Assembly: GCA_022599775.1 (NCBI GenBank)
Contig: JAHZLQ010000018.1
Location: 1 to 64,000 of the forward strand
Source of the DNA: Gammaproteobacteria bacterium
Lineage (GTDB): Bacteria; Pseudomonadota; Gammaproteobacteria; Nevskiales; Nevskiaceae
Length of the DNA: 64,000 bases
Direction of reading: 5' to 3'
In this document: positions 53,048-64,000 of the stretch, piece after piece
Layout of the letters: each line of letters begins with the position of its first letter
Numbering within the stretch: position 1 is the stretch's first letter
Position numbers and translations under genes: made by a program
The notes under the pieces: model-generated
Told to the model about the DNA's origin: nothing
Seen by the model: only the letters and a program-made list of their open reading frames with translations
Database searches by the model: none

Positions 53048-54889
53048 GTGAAAGAAGATATGCAGCAGGATCGGGGTCACACGGTGAAGACAGTTCTTCC
53101 TGCGGGCGCTCCTACAGCGACGATCAGTGGAATTCCGCTGCGCAGCGCCGACTTCTCGACGCTGGCAGAGGCCTTGGACTATGCGGCGCAAGGCGAGGCC
53201 GGGTTCAACTTCTACGACGGCCGTGGTGAACTCTCCGTGGCCTTGCCCTATCGCGAGTTGCGCAGCCGCGCCCGGGCGCTGGCGCTGCGTCTGGCGCGCT
53301 GGGAGCGCGGTCAGCGCGTGGCGCTGGTGGCCCACACCCACCCCGACTTCGCCGTGATGTTCTACGCCTGCCAGTACGCGGGCCTGGTGCCGGTGCCGGT
53401 ACCGGCCTCGGTGCATTTGGGCGGTCATGAAGCCTATGTGCGCCATCTGCGCCAGCTGGTTGGCGATTGCCAAGCCGTGGCCGCCTTTGCGCCTTCCGAG
53501 TTCATCGGCTTTCTGAGCGAGGCCACGACCGGTCTGCCGATGGCGCTGACCGGCACGATGGACGACTTCATGGCGCTCGAGGCGCTGGACGAGCTGCCCG
53601 CGCCGCCGGCTCCGTCGGAGCTGGCGTATCTGCAGTACACCTCGGGCAGCACGCGTTTCCCGCGCGGTACGATGATTCCGCAGTCCGCGGTGATGGCCAA
53701 TCTGCATGCCATCTTCAACGACGGTTTTCCGCTCGACGAGAACGACCGCTTCTGCTCCTGGCTCCCGTTCTATCACGACATGGGACTGGTCGGCATCGTG
53801 CTCGGCTGCGTCGCCATGCAGCGCTCCGTGGACTATCTGCCGACGCGCGATTTCGCGATGCGTCCGCGCGTCTGGCTCAAGCTGATTTCACGCAATCGCA
53901 GCACGATCTCGTTCAGCCCGCCGTTCGGATATACCTTGTGCGCACGCCGTCTGCGGCCGGCCGACATCACGGCCCTGGACCTGTCCGCCTGGCGCGTGGC
54001 CGGTGTCGGCGCCGAGATGATTCACCCGGATTCGCTGAGCCATTTCGCCGAGGTTCTGGCGCCGGCCGGCTTCCGCGCCACGGCTTTCCTTCCGTGCTAC
54101 GGCATGGCCGAGTGCGCGCTCGCGGTGAGCTTTTCGCCAGTGGCGGCCGGGGCCAGCAGCGACTGCGTGGACATCGAGCGGCTGTCCGACGAGGCGCAAG
54201 CGCATCCGCTGAACGCCGCCGATTCCCAGGGGCGTGGCCGTGCGTTCATCAACTGTGGCAAGCCCTTGCCCGGTTTCGAAGTCGAGGTTCGTGACCCGCA
54301 GGGTCTGCCGTTGACGGATCGTCATGTCGGCCAGGTCTATCTGCGCGGCGCCAGCGTGATGTCGGGTTACTTCGGCAATCCGGAGGCGACGCTGGACGTG
54401 CTTTCCGAAGACGGTTGGCTCAATACCGGCGATCTTGGCTATCGCGTCGACGGCAACCTGCACATCACCGGTCGTGCCAAGGATCTGATGATCATCAAGG
54501 GCCGCAACATCTGGCCGCAGGACCTTGAGCACCTCGCCGAGCAGCAGCCGGAAGTTCGCCCCACCGATGCCTCCGCGTTCTCGGTGGCCGGCGCCGACGA
54601 AAACGAAATCGCGGTGATGGTCGTACAGTGCCGCGTGACTGACCCGCAGGCGCTGGCGGCCTTGGCCGAACGCCTGCAGCAGGGCATTTCCGCCGAGTTC
54701 GGAATTCAATGCCTGATCGAGCTGGTGCCGCCGCACACGCTGCCGCGCACCTCGTCCGGGAAGCTGTCGCGCAGCCGGGCACGCAAGGAGTTTCTGGAGC
54801 GTCATTCGGATGAGCGTCTGAAGGAGTCGCCACGGTTCCTCGTGAGCGAGGGCCGGAGGACTGCAGTCAATTCGGCAGCGCTTACGTGA
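53048..54889 (+). CDS. aasR: Acyl-ACP synthetase/fatty acyl-AMP ligase (AasR-like)
   Basis: The 613-residue adenylating enzyme has P-loop YTSGSTRFPRG (197-207), WLPFYHDMGLVGIVLG, CYGMAECALAVSFSP, LNTGDLGYRVDGNLHITG and the RTSSGKLSRSRARKEFL end with the catalytic lysine. No carrier domain is fused; the next gene is an ACP. In Caulobacter the equivalent acyl-ACP synthetase charges the dedicated ACP with the fatty acid used by serine palmitoyltransferase. GTG 53048 has GGGGA seven bases upstream; ATG 53060 is an alternative. The stop overlaps the acp start (GTGA). Confidence 0.85.
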   Translation: MKEDMQQDRGHTVKTVLPAGAPTATISGIPLRSADFSTLAEALDYAAQGEAGFNFYDGRGELSVALPYRELRSRARALALRLARWERGQRVALVAHTHPDFAVMFYACQYAGLVPVPVPASVHLGGHEAYVRHLRQLVGDCQAVAAFAPSEFIGFLSEATTGLPMALTGTMDDFMALEALDELPAPPAPSELAYLQYTSGSTRFPRGTMIPQSAVMANLHAIFNDGFPLDENDRFCSWLPFYHDMGLVGIVLGCVAMQRSVDYLPTRDFAMRPRVWLKLISRNRSTISFSPPFGYTLCARRLRPADITALDLSAWRVAGVGAEMIHPDSLSHFAEVLAPAGFRATAFLPCYGMAECALAVSFSPVAAGASSDCVDIERLSDEAQAHPLNAADSQGRGRAFINCGKPLPGFEVEVRDPQGLPLTDRHVGQVYLRGASVMSGYFGNPEATLDVLSEDGWLNTGDLGYRVDGNLHITGRAKDLMIIKGRNIWPQDLEHLAEQQPEVRPTDASAFSVAGADENEIAVMVVQCRVTDPQALAALAERLQQGISAEFGIQCLIELVPPHTLPRTSSGKLSRSRARKEFLERHSDERLKESPRFLVSEGRRTAVNSAALT

Positions 54890-55161
54890 CGGCTGTATCC
54901 AGTTCTGCAGTCGATTCCACCGACCGAATCGAAGTCGCCGTGCGAGAAGCGCTGGCGGTGATTCAGCCGAATGCCGCGGGCCTGGACGGCGACGCCGATC
55001 TGGCGCGCGAGGTCGGCTTGGACTCGGTGCAGGTCATGGACATGATCATGGAGATCGAGGACAGCCTGGATATTTCGGTGCCGGTGGAAGTGCTGGCACA
55101 GGCACGCACCGTCAATGAACTCCGTGATGGAATCGAACGCCTGATCGGTTCGTCCTCTTGA
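54886..55161 (+). CDS. acpR: Dedicated acyl carrier protein
   Basis: A 91-residue carrier protein with the phosphopantetheine site GLDSVQVMDMIMEIED (Ser47), preceded by DADLAREV. It is placed between the acyl-ACP synthetase and the serine palmitoyltransferase-like gene with four-base overlaps on both sides, as in the Caulobacter ceramide locus, where a dedicated ACP presents the acyl chain to Spt. The product therefore likely differs from AcpP of general fatty acid synthesis. GTG 54886 is the start. Confidence 0.9.
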   Translation: MTAVSSSAVDSTDRIEVAVREALAVIQPNAAGLDGDADLAREVGLDSVQVMDMIMEIEDSLDISVPVEVLAQARTVNELRDGIERLIGSSS

Positions 55162-56363
55162 GCCTGTTCGACAAGTTCGCAACGCAGCGCGCGTTGCAGG
55201 CGGCGCTTGCCGACGACGGACGCGTGGCTTCGCTGGCCACGCCGATGGACGTGATCCATTCGGCGACCTCGGCGACGATCGACGGTCGGCTCATGGTGCT
55301 GGCCGGCACCAACAACTACCTGGGCCTGACCTTCGACGACGAATGTCGCGCAGCGGCGATTGCGGCCATCGAAACCCACGGCACCGGGACCACGGGTTCG
55401 CGCATGGCCAGCGGCAACTATGCCGGTCATCGCGCCTTGGAACAGGCAATGGCGGATGCCTTCGGCTGGCCTTCCGCCATCGTGTTCTCCACCGGTTACC
55501 AGGCCAATCTGGGCGCGATTTCCGCGCTGGCGGGGGCCGACGATGTCCTGATGGTGGACGGCGACAGCCATGCCAGCATCCATGACGCCTGCAAGCTCAG
55601 TGCGGCGACCACCATCCGCTTTCGCCATAACGATCCAGACAATCTCGATCGCAGGCTGGCGCGACTCGGCGACGACGCCAAGCGCACGCTGGTGGTTGTT
55701 GAAAGTCTCTACAGCACGCTGGGTGATCGTGCGCCGCTGCGCAAGATCGTCGAAATCAGCAAGCGCCATGGCGCCTGGCTGTTGGTGGATGAAGCCCACT
55801 CCTTTGGCGCCTTTGGTGCCAGCGGCATGGGCCTGTGTGAAGAACTCGGGCTGCTCGATGAGGTCGACTTCATCGTCGGCACCTTCTCCAAAAGCCTCGG
55901 GGGCATCGGCGGGTTCTGCGTGAGTCGGCATGCCGATCTGGAACTGTTGCGCCTCGCCAGCCGGCCCTACATCTTTACCGCGTCACCGGCTCCGGCGGTG
56001 ATTGCGGCGACGCATCAGGCGCTGCGCCGCGTACTAAGCGGGCAGGATCTGCGCGAGCGGCTGATGGGGCACGCGCGGCGGTTCTACTCGGAGACCGCCG
56101 CTCTCGGCTATCGGCTGGGCGCCGCCACGCCGGGACCGGTTGCGGCGCTGGTGTTTTCCCAACGCGATACGGCACAGGCGCTATGGCGCGGCCTGTTCGA
56201 TGCCGGTGTCTACACCAATCTGATGGTGCCGCCGGCGACTCCCTCCGGATTGAGTTTGGTTCGTATCAGTCTCAGCGCCGCGCACAGTGACGACGAACTG
56301 TCCACGATCATTGCCGCGCTCGCGCAATGGGCCCCGAATCTCGGTGTATCGGCTGCCGACTGA
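55158..56363 (+). CDS. spt: Serine palmitoyltransferase-like alpha-oxoamine synthase
   Basis: The 401-residue PLP enzyme of the KBL/BioF/HemA/SPT family condenses an amino acid with an acyl thioester. PLP-binding Lys245 lies in GTFSKSLGGIGG; DEAHSFG (211-217) holds the pyridine-pairing Asp and His; HASIHDA (138-144) contributes the stacking His. GTGTTGSR and TNNYLG are also conserved. The ACP directly upstream and the ligase in the same operon argue for serine palmitoyltransferase over BioF or KBL. TTG 55158 overlaps the acp stop. Confidence 0.85.
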   Translation: MSLFDKFATQRALQAALADDGRVASLATPMDVIHSATSATIDGRLMVLAGTNNYLGLTFDDECRAAAIAAIETHGTGTTGSRMASGNYAGHRALEQAMADAFGWPSAIVFSTGYQANLGAISALAGADDVLMVDGDSHASIHDACKLSAATTIRFRHNDPDNLDRRLARLGDDAKRTLVVVESLYSTLGDRAPLRKIVEISKRHGAWLLVDEAHSFGAFGASGMGLCEELGLLDEVDFIVGTFSKSLGGIGGFCVSRHADLELLRLASRPYIFTASPAPAVIAATHQALRRVLSGQDLRERLMGHARRFYSETAALGYRLGAATPGPVAALVFSQRDTAQALWRGLFDAGVYTNLMVPPATPSGLSLVRISLSAAHSDDELSTIIAALAQWAPNLGVSAAD

Positions 56364-56400
56364 GCACGATGACTAAGCCGCTCGTCCGGAACTCGAATCC

Positions 56401-56826
56401 GTGAACGAATTGCGCATTTCGACCGAAGTCGGCGAAATGGACCTCGTCCAGGTCCATCGCTGGATCAGCGAGCAGTCCTATTGGGCGGCCGGCGTGCCGA
56501 TGGAGACGCTGCGGCGGGCGCTTGAACACTCGATCGGCTTTGCCGGTTTCATTGGTACGCGGCAGGTCGCGTTCGCGCGGGTGACCACCGATCGAGCTAC
56601 CTTCGCCTATCTCGCCGATGTGTTCGTCGACGAGGACTATCGCGGACTTGGCTACTCGAAAATCCTGATGGAGGCGGTGCTCGCGCATCCCGATCTGCAG
56701 GGTCTGAGGCGCTTCGTACTCGCGACCCGTGATGCCCACGATTTGTACAGGCGCTACGGGTTCACGCCACTGAAGTCTCCCGACTTGTTCATGGAAATCC
56801 ACCGGCCGGACATCTACCGGACCTGA
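56401..56826 (+). CDS. GNAT family N-acetyltransferase
   Basis: A 141-residue GNAT domain with the CoA loop DVFVDEDYRGLGYSKILMEA and a C-terminal DAHDLYRRYGFTPL element. This small family often occurs as a stand-alone acetyltransferase. GTG 56401 lies 37 bases after spt, so it is probably the last gene of the operon. Its acceptor, lipid intermediate or something unrelated, cannot be read from the sequence. Confidence 0.85.
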   Translation: MNELRISTEVGEMDLVQVHRWISEQSYWAAGVPMETLRRALEHSIGFAGFIGTRQVAFARVTTDRATFAYLADVFVDEDYRGLGYSKILMEAVLAHPDLQGLRRFVLATRDAHDLYRRYGFTPLKSPDLFMEIHRPDIYRT

Positions 56827-56911
56827 GTGCGGTGTGAGCATAGAAGCGCGGCATGGGCCTAACGGCCATGCCGGCAGAGGCACCCGGAAAAATGAATCCT
56901 GTGCCAGTCAG

Positions 56912-56985
56912 GCCGCCCTCTCCCCACCACCCGCTACGCGGGCGGTCCTCCCCTCTCCCATTTCGTGGGCGAGGGGCAGCGGACT
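56912..56985. repeat. Degenerate CCCTCTCCC-type palindromic repeat
   Basis: The interval before the helicase gene holds CCCTCTCCCC, a short hairpin (CCCGC...GCGGG), a second CCCTCTCCC and GGGCGAGGGG. These match the arms of the repeat found inside the helicase gene at 57713-57829, so this is probably a decayed relative. Confidence 0.5.
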
Positions 56986-57016
56986 CGCTGCGCGAGACTC
57001 ACGTTAAAATGGCACG

Positions 57017-61501
<4,485 letters not shown>

Positions 61502-61576
61502 TCGCCGACCCCGGATGTGGACAGCCCCACCCGACATTCACATGATGACGGCATCAGTCATCATTCGGAATCGGCC

Positions 61577-61990
61577 ATGAGAACCATCATCGAACTGCCC
61601 GAAGCGCAAATCAAAGCGCTGACCGCGCTTTGCGAGCGCGAACAGGTGTCACGGGCCGCGCTCATCCGCGACCGAGTATCTGTCGGCCAGGGCGACCAGT
61701 GTGCCGGATCAGGCGTTCGTGCTTTGGCGCGGTCGCGGCGAGGATGGACTGAGCTACCAGGAACGTCTGCGCAGCAACCGGTGCGTGCCTTCCTGCAGGG
61801 GTTCACGCAGCTTGCGATCGACGCCAACGTAGCCGAACGAGCGGTCGGGATTCGCAAGAGCGCTTCGATCCGTTTGCCGGACGCCATCATCCGCGCCAGC
61901 GCCCAGTCGCACTGGGCTTTGTTGGTGACCCGCAACACGCGCGACTTTCCGCCGTCCGATCCCGGCGTACGCATGCCGTATCGGCTGTAG
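61577..61990 (+). pseudogene. Decayed VapBC toxin-antitoxin module
   Basis: ATG 61577 begins a ribbon-helix-helix antitoxin (MRTIIELPEAQIKALTALC...ALIRD). A frameshift near 61671-61674 moves the rest (EYLSARATSVPDQAFVLWRG) into another frame. In the first frame, from about 61780, comes the C-terminal part of a PIN-domain toxin (LPDAIIRASAQSHWALLVTR, then NTRDFP). The toxin N terminus with its first acidic residues is missing. Both partners are broken, so the module is inactive. Confidence 0.75.
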
Positions 61991-62002
61991 GTCGAATCTT
62001 GA

Positions 62003-62092
62003 TGTAGCCTGGATGGAGTGCAAGACAATCCGGGCGTCCCGCAAGCTTGTGACGCTTCGCTCCCGGATTCCACTTCGTTCGTCCGGGCTACA
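62003..62092. repeat. REP-type palindromic repeat
   Basis: TGTAGCCTGGATGGAG at the left and TTCGTTCGTCCGGGCTACA at the right are inverted partners, with AATCCGGG / CCCGGATT inside, giving a long imperfect palindrome. A single arm of the same type occurs at 40127-40156. Such repeats are common between genes in gammaproteobacteria. Confidence 0.75.
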
Positions 62093-62116
62093 GGGAAAAT
62101 TGAAACGGACACTGGC

Positions 62117-62734
62117 ATGGCAACCCGCGACCCGCGAATCGACGACTACATCGGCCGCTCGGCGCCATTCGCGCAGCCGATCCTGCGGCATTTGCGCGAC
62201 TGCGTGCACAGCGCCTGCCCGGACGTTCGGGAAACCATCAAATGGTCGGCGCCGTTCTTCGAGTACCACGGTCCGCTGTGCCATATGGCGGCCTTCAAGC
62301 AGCATTGCGCCTTCGGATTCTGGAAGGCCAAGCTGGTGTTTGAAGATCAGGATTCCCCGCCAGCGGGAATCGAGCCGGCGATGGGGCAACTCGGCCGCAT
62401 CACCGAGCTGTCGGACCTGCCGGACGAAGCGGTGCTGCGGGCCTGGCTGCACAAGGCGATGCGGATCAACGAAGCCGGAACGCCGTCGCCCAATCGATCC
62501 AAGGCTCGCGAGCCGCGAGCGCTTCCGGAACTGCCCGACGATCTGGCCGAGGCGCTGCGAAACAAGCCGGCGGCGCAGGCCTGCTATGAGGGCTTCAGCC
62601 CCAGCAACAAGCGCGAGTATCTGGAGTGGATCATCGAAGCCAAGCGTCCTGAAACGCGGGCGAAACGCCTGGAGACCGCCGTTCAGTGGATGGCCGAAGG
62701 CAAGACGCGCAACTGGAAGTACGTGAAGTGCTGA
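62117..62734 (+). CDS. YdeI/DUF1801 family protein
   Basis: A 205-residue protein with an N-terminal DUF1801 (YdhG-like) domain (DDYIGRSAPFAQPILRHLR, then IKWSAPFFEYHGPLCHMAAF) and a C-terminal YdeI segment (ALRNKPAAQACYEGFSPSNK, REYLEWIIEAKRPETRAKRL). YdeI-type proteins were linked to peptide-antibiotic tolerance; the molecular role is unclear. ATG 62117 is chosen; the upstream frame crosses the REP repeat. Confidence 0.85.
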   Translation: MATRDPRIDDYIGRSAPFAQPILRHLRDCVHSACPDVRETIKWSAPFFEYHGPLCHMAAFKQHCAFGFWKAKLVFEDQDSPPAGIEPAMGQLGRITELSDLPDEAVLRAWLHKAMRINEAGTPSPNRSKAREPRALPELPDDLAEALRNKPAAQACYEGFSPSNKREYLEWIIEAKRPETRAKRLETAVQWMAEGKTRNWKYVKC

Positions 62735-62792
62735 CCGCGCAGGTTTTCCGGTCTGCTGGGCCGGTGTCGCCGGGCGGCGACAGTTCAGAACG

Positions 62793-63173
62793 CTAAAGCC
62801 TGCCTATTAGCCAATCAAGGACTGTGCCCACGTAGCTCCCCGCAGCGTAGGCAGCCAAACAGACGAGCCAAAAGCCGAGCGCCTGCACCGATGACCATGC
62901 AGCGTGGCGCCATTGCATCGAGCGAAAGAAATACAACGGTACGCCAACAATCGGAAGCAGGGCGACCCAGAATGCAGCAGCACGGGGCGCCTTGATGCCC
63001 CGGCTATCTGCGTGTGCTTTACACCAGGAAAATCCCAGCACCATGAGAACGAACATGTGCGCAAGCGCGAACTCGTTCATTGTTTGGCCGGCCACGCCAA
63101 AAGCGCCTTCCACGGAACCACTCATGACGAACGAAACTAGAATTATCCAGAGATACAGTTTGGCTCGGTTCAT
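62793..63173 (-). CDS. Small inner-membrane protein of unknown function
   Basis: A 126-residue protein with four hydrophobic segments (WIILVSFVMSGSV, AHMFVLMVLGFSW, AAAFWVALLPIVGVPLYFF and VQALGFWLVCLAAYAAGSYV). No catalytic motif is seen. ATG 63173 is preferred over a TTG one codon upstream. The base composition is less GC-rich than that of neighbouring genes, which may mean later acquisition. Not recognised. Confidence 0.6.
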   Translation of the reverse strand: MNRAKLYLWIILVSFVMSGSVEGAFGVAGQTMNEFALAHMFVLMVLGFSWCKAHADSRGIKAPRAAAFWVALLPIVGVPLYFFRSMQWRHAAWSSVQALGFWLVCLAAYAAGSYVGTVLDWLIGRL

Positions 63174-63192
63174 CAATCGCCAACATTCAGAT

Positions 63193-63996
63193 TCAGGCGC
63201 GTGGATCGCCCGGTAAATAGAAGCCGCTCACCTTTTTGAAGGCCTCCGAAGTGGCCTTGCCGGGCCAGCCGTCGGGTTTCACGAAGATGCCGGAATAGGT
63301 GTTGAGCCAAGTCTGAAGATTCTCCGCCTTTTCGCGTTCGGTCTGTGAGTTTGGGCGGCTTGTGGCGTAGCGGCAGATCAGCGGTGTCGATTGGGTTTGC
63401 GTGAGGGGTTGATCGGTAAACGCGATCTCGCCGCGTTCGCTCAGGCGCCGCAACAGCACGGCGGCGCCGATCTGCCTGGAGACGGCGGTATCCCTCCAGG
63501 TGCCGTCGGCCACGTACTTGCCGCTGCGATAGTGCTCCGAACCGGCCCACAGATACGGTGACAGCACGTGCGCGTGATACAGCCGATAGCCCCAGCCGTT
63601 GTAGCCCTCCAATTGATACAGCGTGCCGGCGAGGCTCCAGTCGGTGGCGGCGTCGAGTCGCCGCAATGCCAGCGCATCTGCGGCGCTTTGTTCCCAGGTG
63701 AATGGCGGCTCGCCCGGCGGCCGACCGGCCGGCACATGAGTAGTGCGTGCCGTCAGCGGATCGCCGTTGTGCAGGTGCCGGTCAAAGCGCAGGCCGGTTT
63801 CGAGACTGTGCACGGCGCCGATGAAGAACCACGGCACGCCGCTGTTGGTGGCCGCCGCAACGTAGCGCGTCTTGTGCTGCAGGATCGTACCGACCGTGCT
63901 TTCGACCTCACCGAACGCCGCATCGCGCACACGGCAGGTTTCGAACAGGGTTTCGTATTCGGCACGCAGCGATGCCGTCAGGTTCACCTTGGCCAT
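63193..63996 (-). CDS. Peptidoglycan-related lysozyme-like protein
   Basis: A 267-residue protein. The N-terminal half has GVPWFFIGAVHSLETGLRF with a possible catalytic Glu (HSLE), LHNGDPLTARTTHVPAGRPP and TLYQLEGYNGWGYR, which fits phage-type or secreted muramidase-like families. The C-terminal part (LNTYSGIFVKPDGWPGKATS, then EAFKKVSGFYLPGD) resembles a peptidoglycan-binding repeat. No signal peptide is evident. ATG 63996 is close to the window end, so its upstream context is not seen. Confidence 0.65.
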   Translation of the reverse strand: MAKVNLTASLRAEYETLFETCRVRDAAFGEVESTVGTILQHKTRYVAAATNSGVPWFFIGAVHSLETGLRFDRHLHNGDPLTARTTHVPAGRPPGEPPFTWEQSAADALALRRLDAATDWSLAGTLYQLEGYNGWGYRLYHAHVLSPYLWAGSEHYRSGKYVADGTWRDTAVSRQIGAAVLLRRLSERGEIAFTDQPLTQTQSTPLICRYATSRPNSQTEREKAENLQTWLNTYSGIFVKPDGWPGKATSEAFKKVSGFYLPGDPRA

Positions 63997-64000
63997 GTGT

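Overview
The window looks like a chromosomal segment from a GC-rich gammaproteobacterium. The protein set (AlkB fused to rubredoxin, arsRC-acr3-arsH, LptF/LptG, Lhr, dodecin, REP-type palindromes) resembles Nevskiales/Solimonadaceae-like hydrocarbon degraders, but no rRNA or marker gene fixes the taxon. No rRNA, tRNA or CRISPR array was seen.

Layout. 1-2012: a nearly complete group II intron with its reverse transcriptase/maturase. 2.4-9.8 kb: housekeeping and stress genes, namely an SDR, a flavin reductase, a GNAT, a tightly overlapped ars operon with a palindromic ArsR operator, WrbA, DinB and dodecin. 9.9-17.1 kb: a GH13 alpha-glucosidase, CsbD and BON stress proteins, an OPT transporter, a PfpI protein, a CPA1 antiporter and a small lipoprotein. 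17.3-25 kb: a membrane and ion-channel block with a GluR0-like ligand-gated K+ channel, a CNNM/CBS protein, a six-helix K+ channel with a zinc ribbon, a membrane-anchored glycerophosphotransferase-like enzyme and an MscS channel. 26.1-32.1 kb: an overlapping lipid operon (desaturase, lipid kinase, MsbA-like ABC exporter, LpxL-like acyltransferase) facing a second glycerophosphotransferase-like gene.

32.2-39.1 kb is a mobile insertion carrying an AraC regulator, alkB-rubredoxin, a GMC alcohol dehydrogenase and a Fic protein, bounded by two decayed transposase remnants. Just left of it lies a short copy of the first 30 bases of the epimerase gene found on its right side, so the insertion appears to separate two parts of one lipid locus.

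39.1-56.8 kb is the most striking region. It holds homologues of all five genes of the Caulobacter-type bacterial ceramide pathway: serine palmitoyltransferase-like enzyme, dedicated ACP, acyl-ACP synthetase, GNAT-type ceramide synthase, and a CerR-like reductase. Interleaved with them are a Tam41-like cytidylyltransferase, two CDP-alcohol phosphatidyltransferases with extra N-terminal domains, two NTP transferases, a metallophosphoesterase, a HIT protein, a second acyl-AMP ligase fused to an ACP domain, a phosphopantetheinyl transferase, and an LptF/LptG pair inside the same translationally coupled operon. Together they suggest synthesis of a phospho-head-group sphingolipid and its export toward the outer membrane.

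57.0-64.0 kb: a full-length Lhr helicase carrying an in-frame palindromic repeat insertion, a decayed vapBC module, a REP palindrome, a YdeI/DUF1801 protein, a small membrane protein and a peptidoglycan-related protein.
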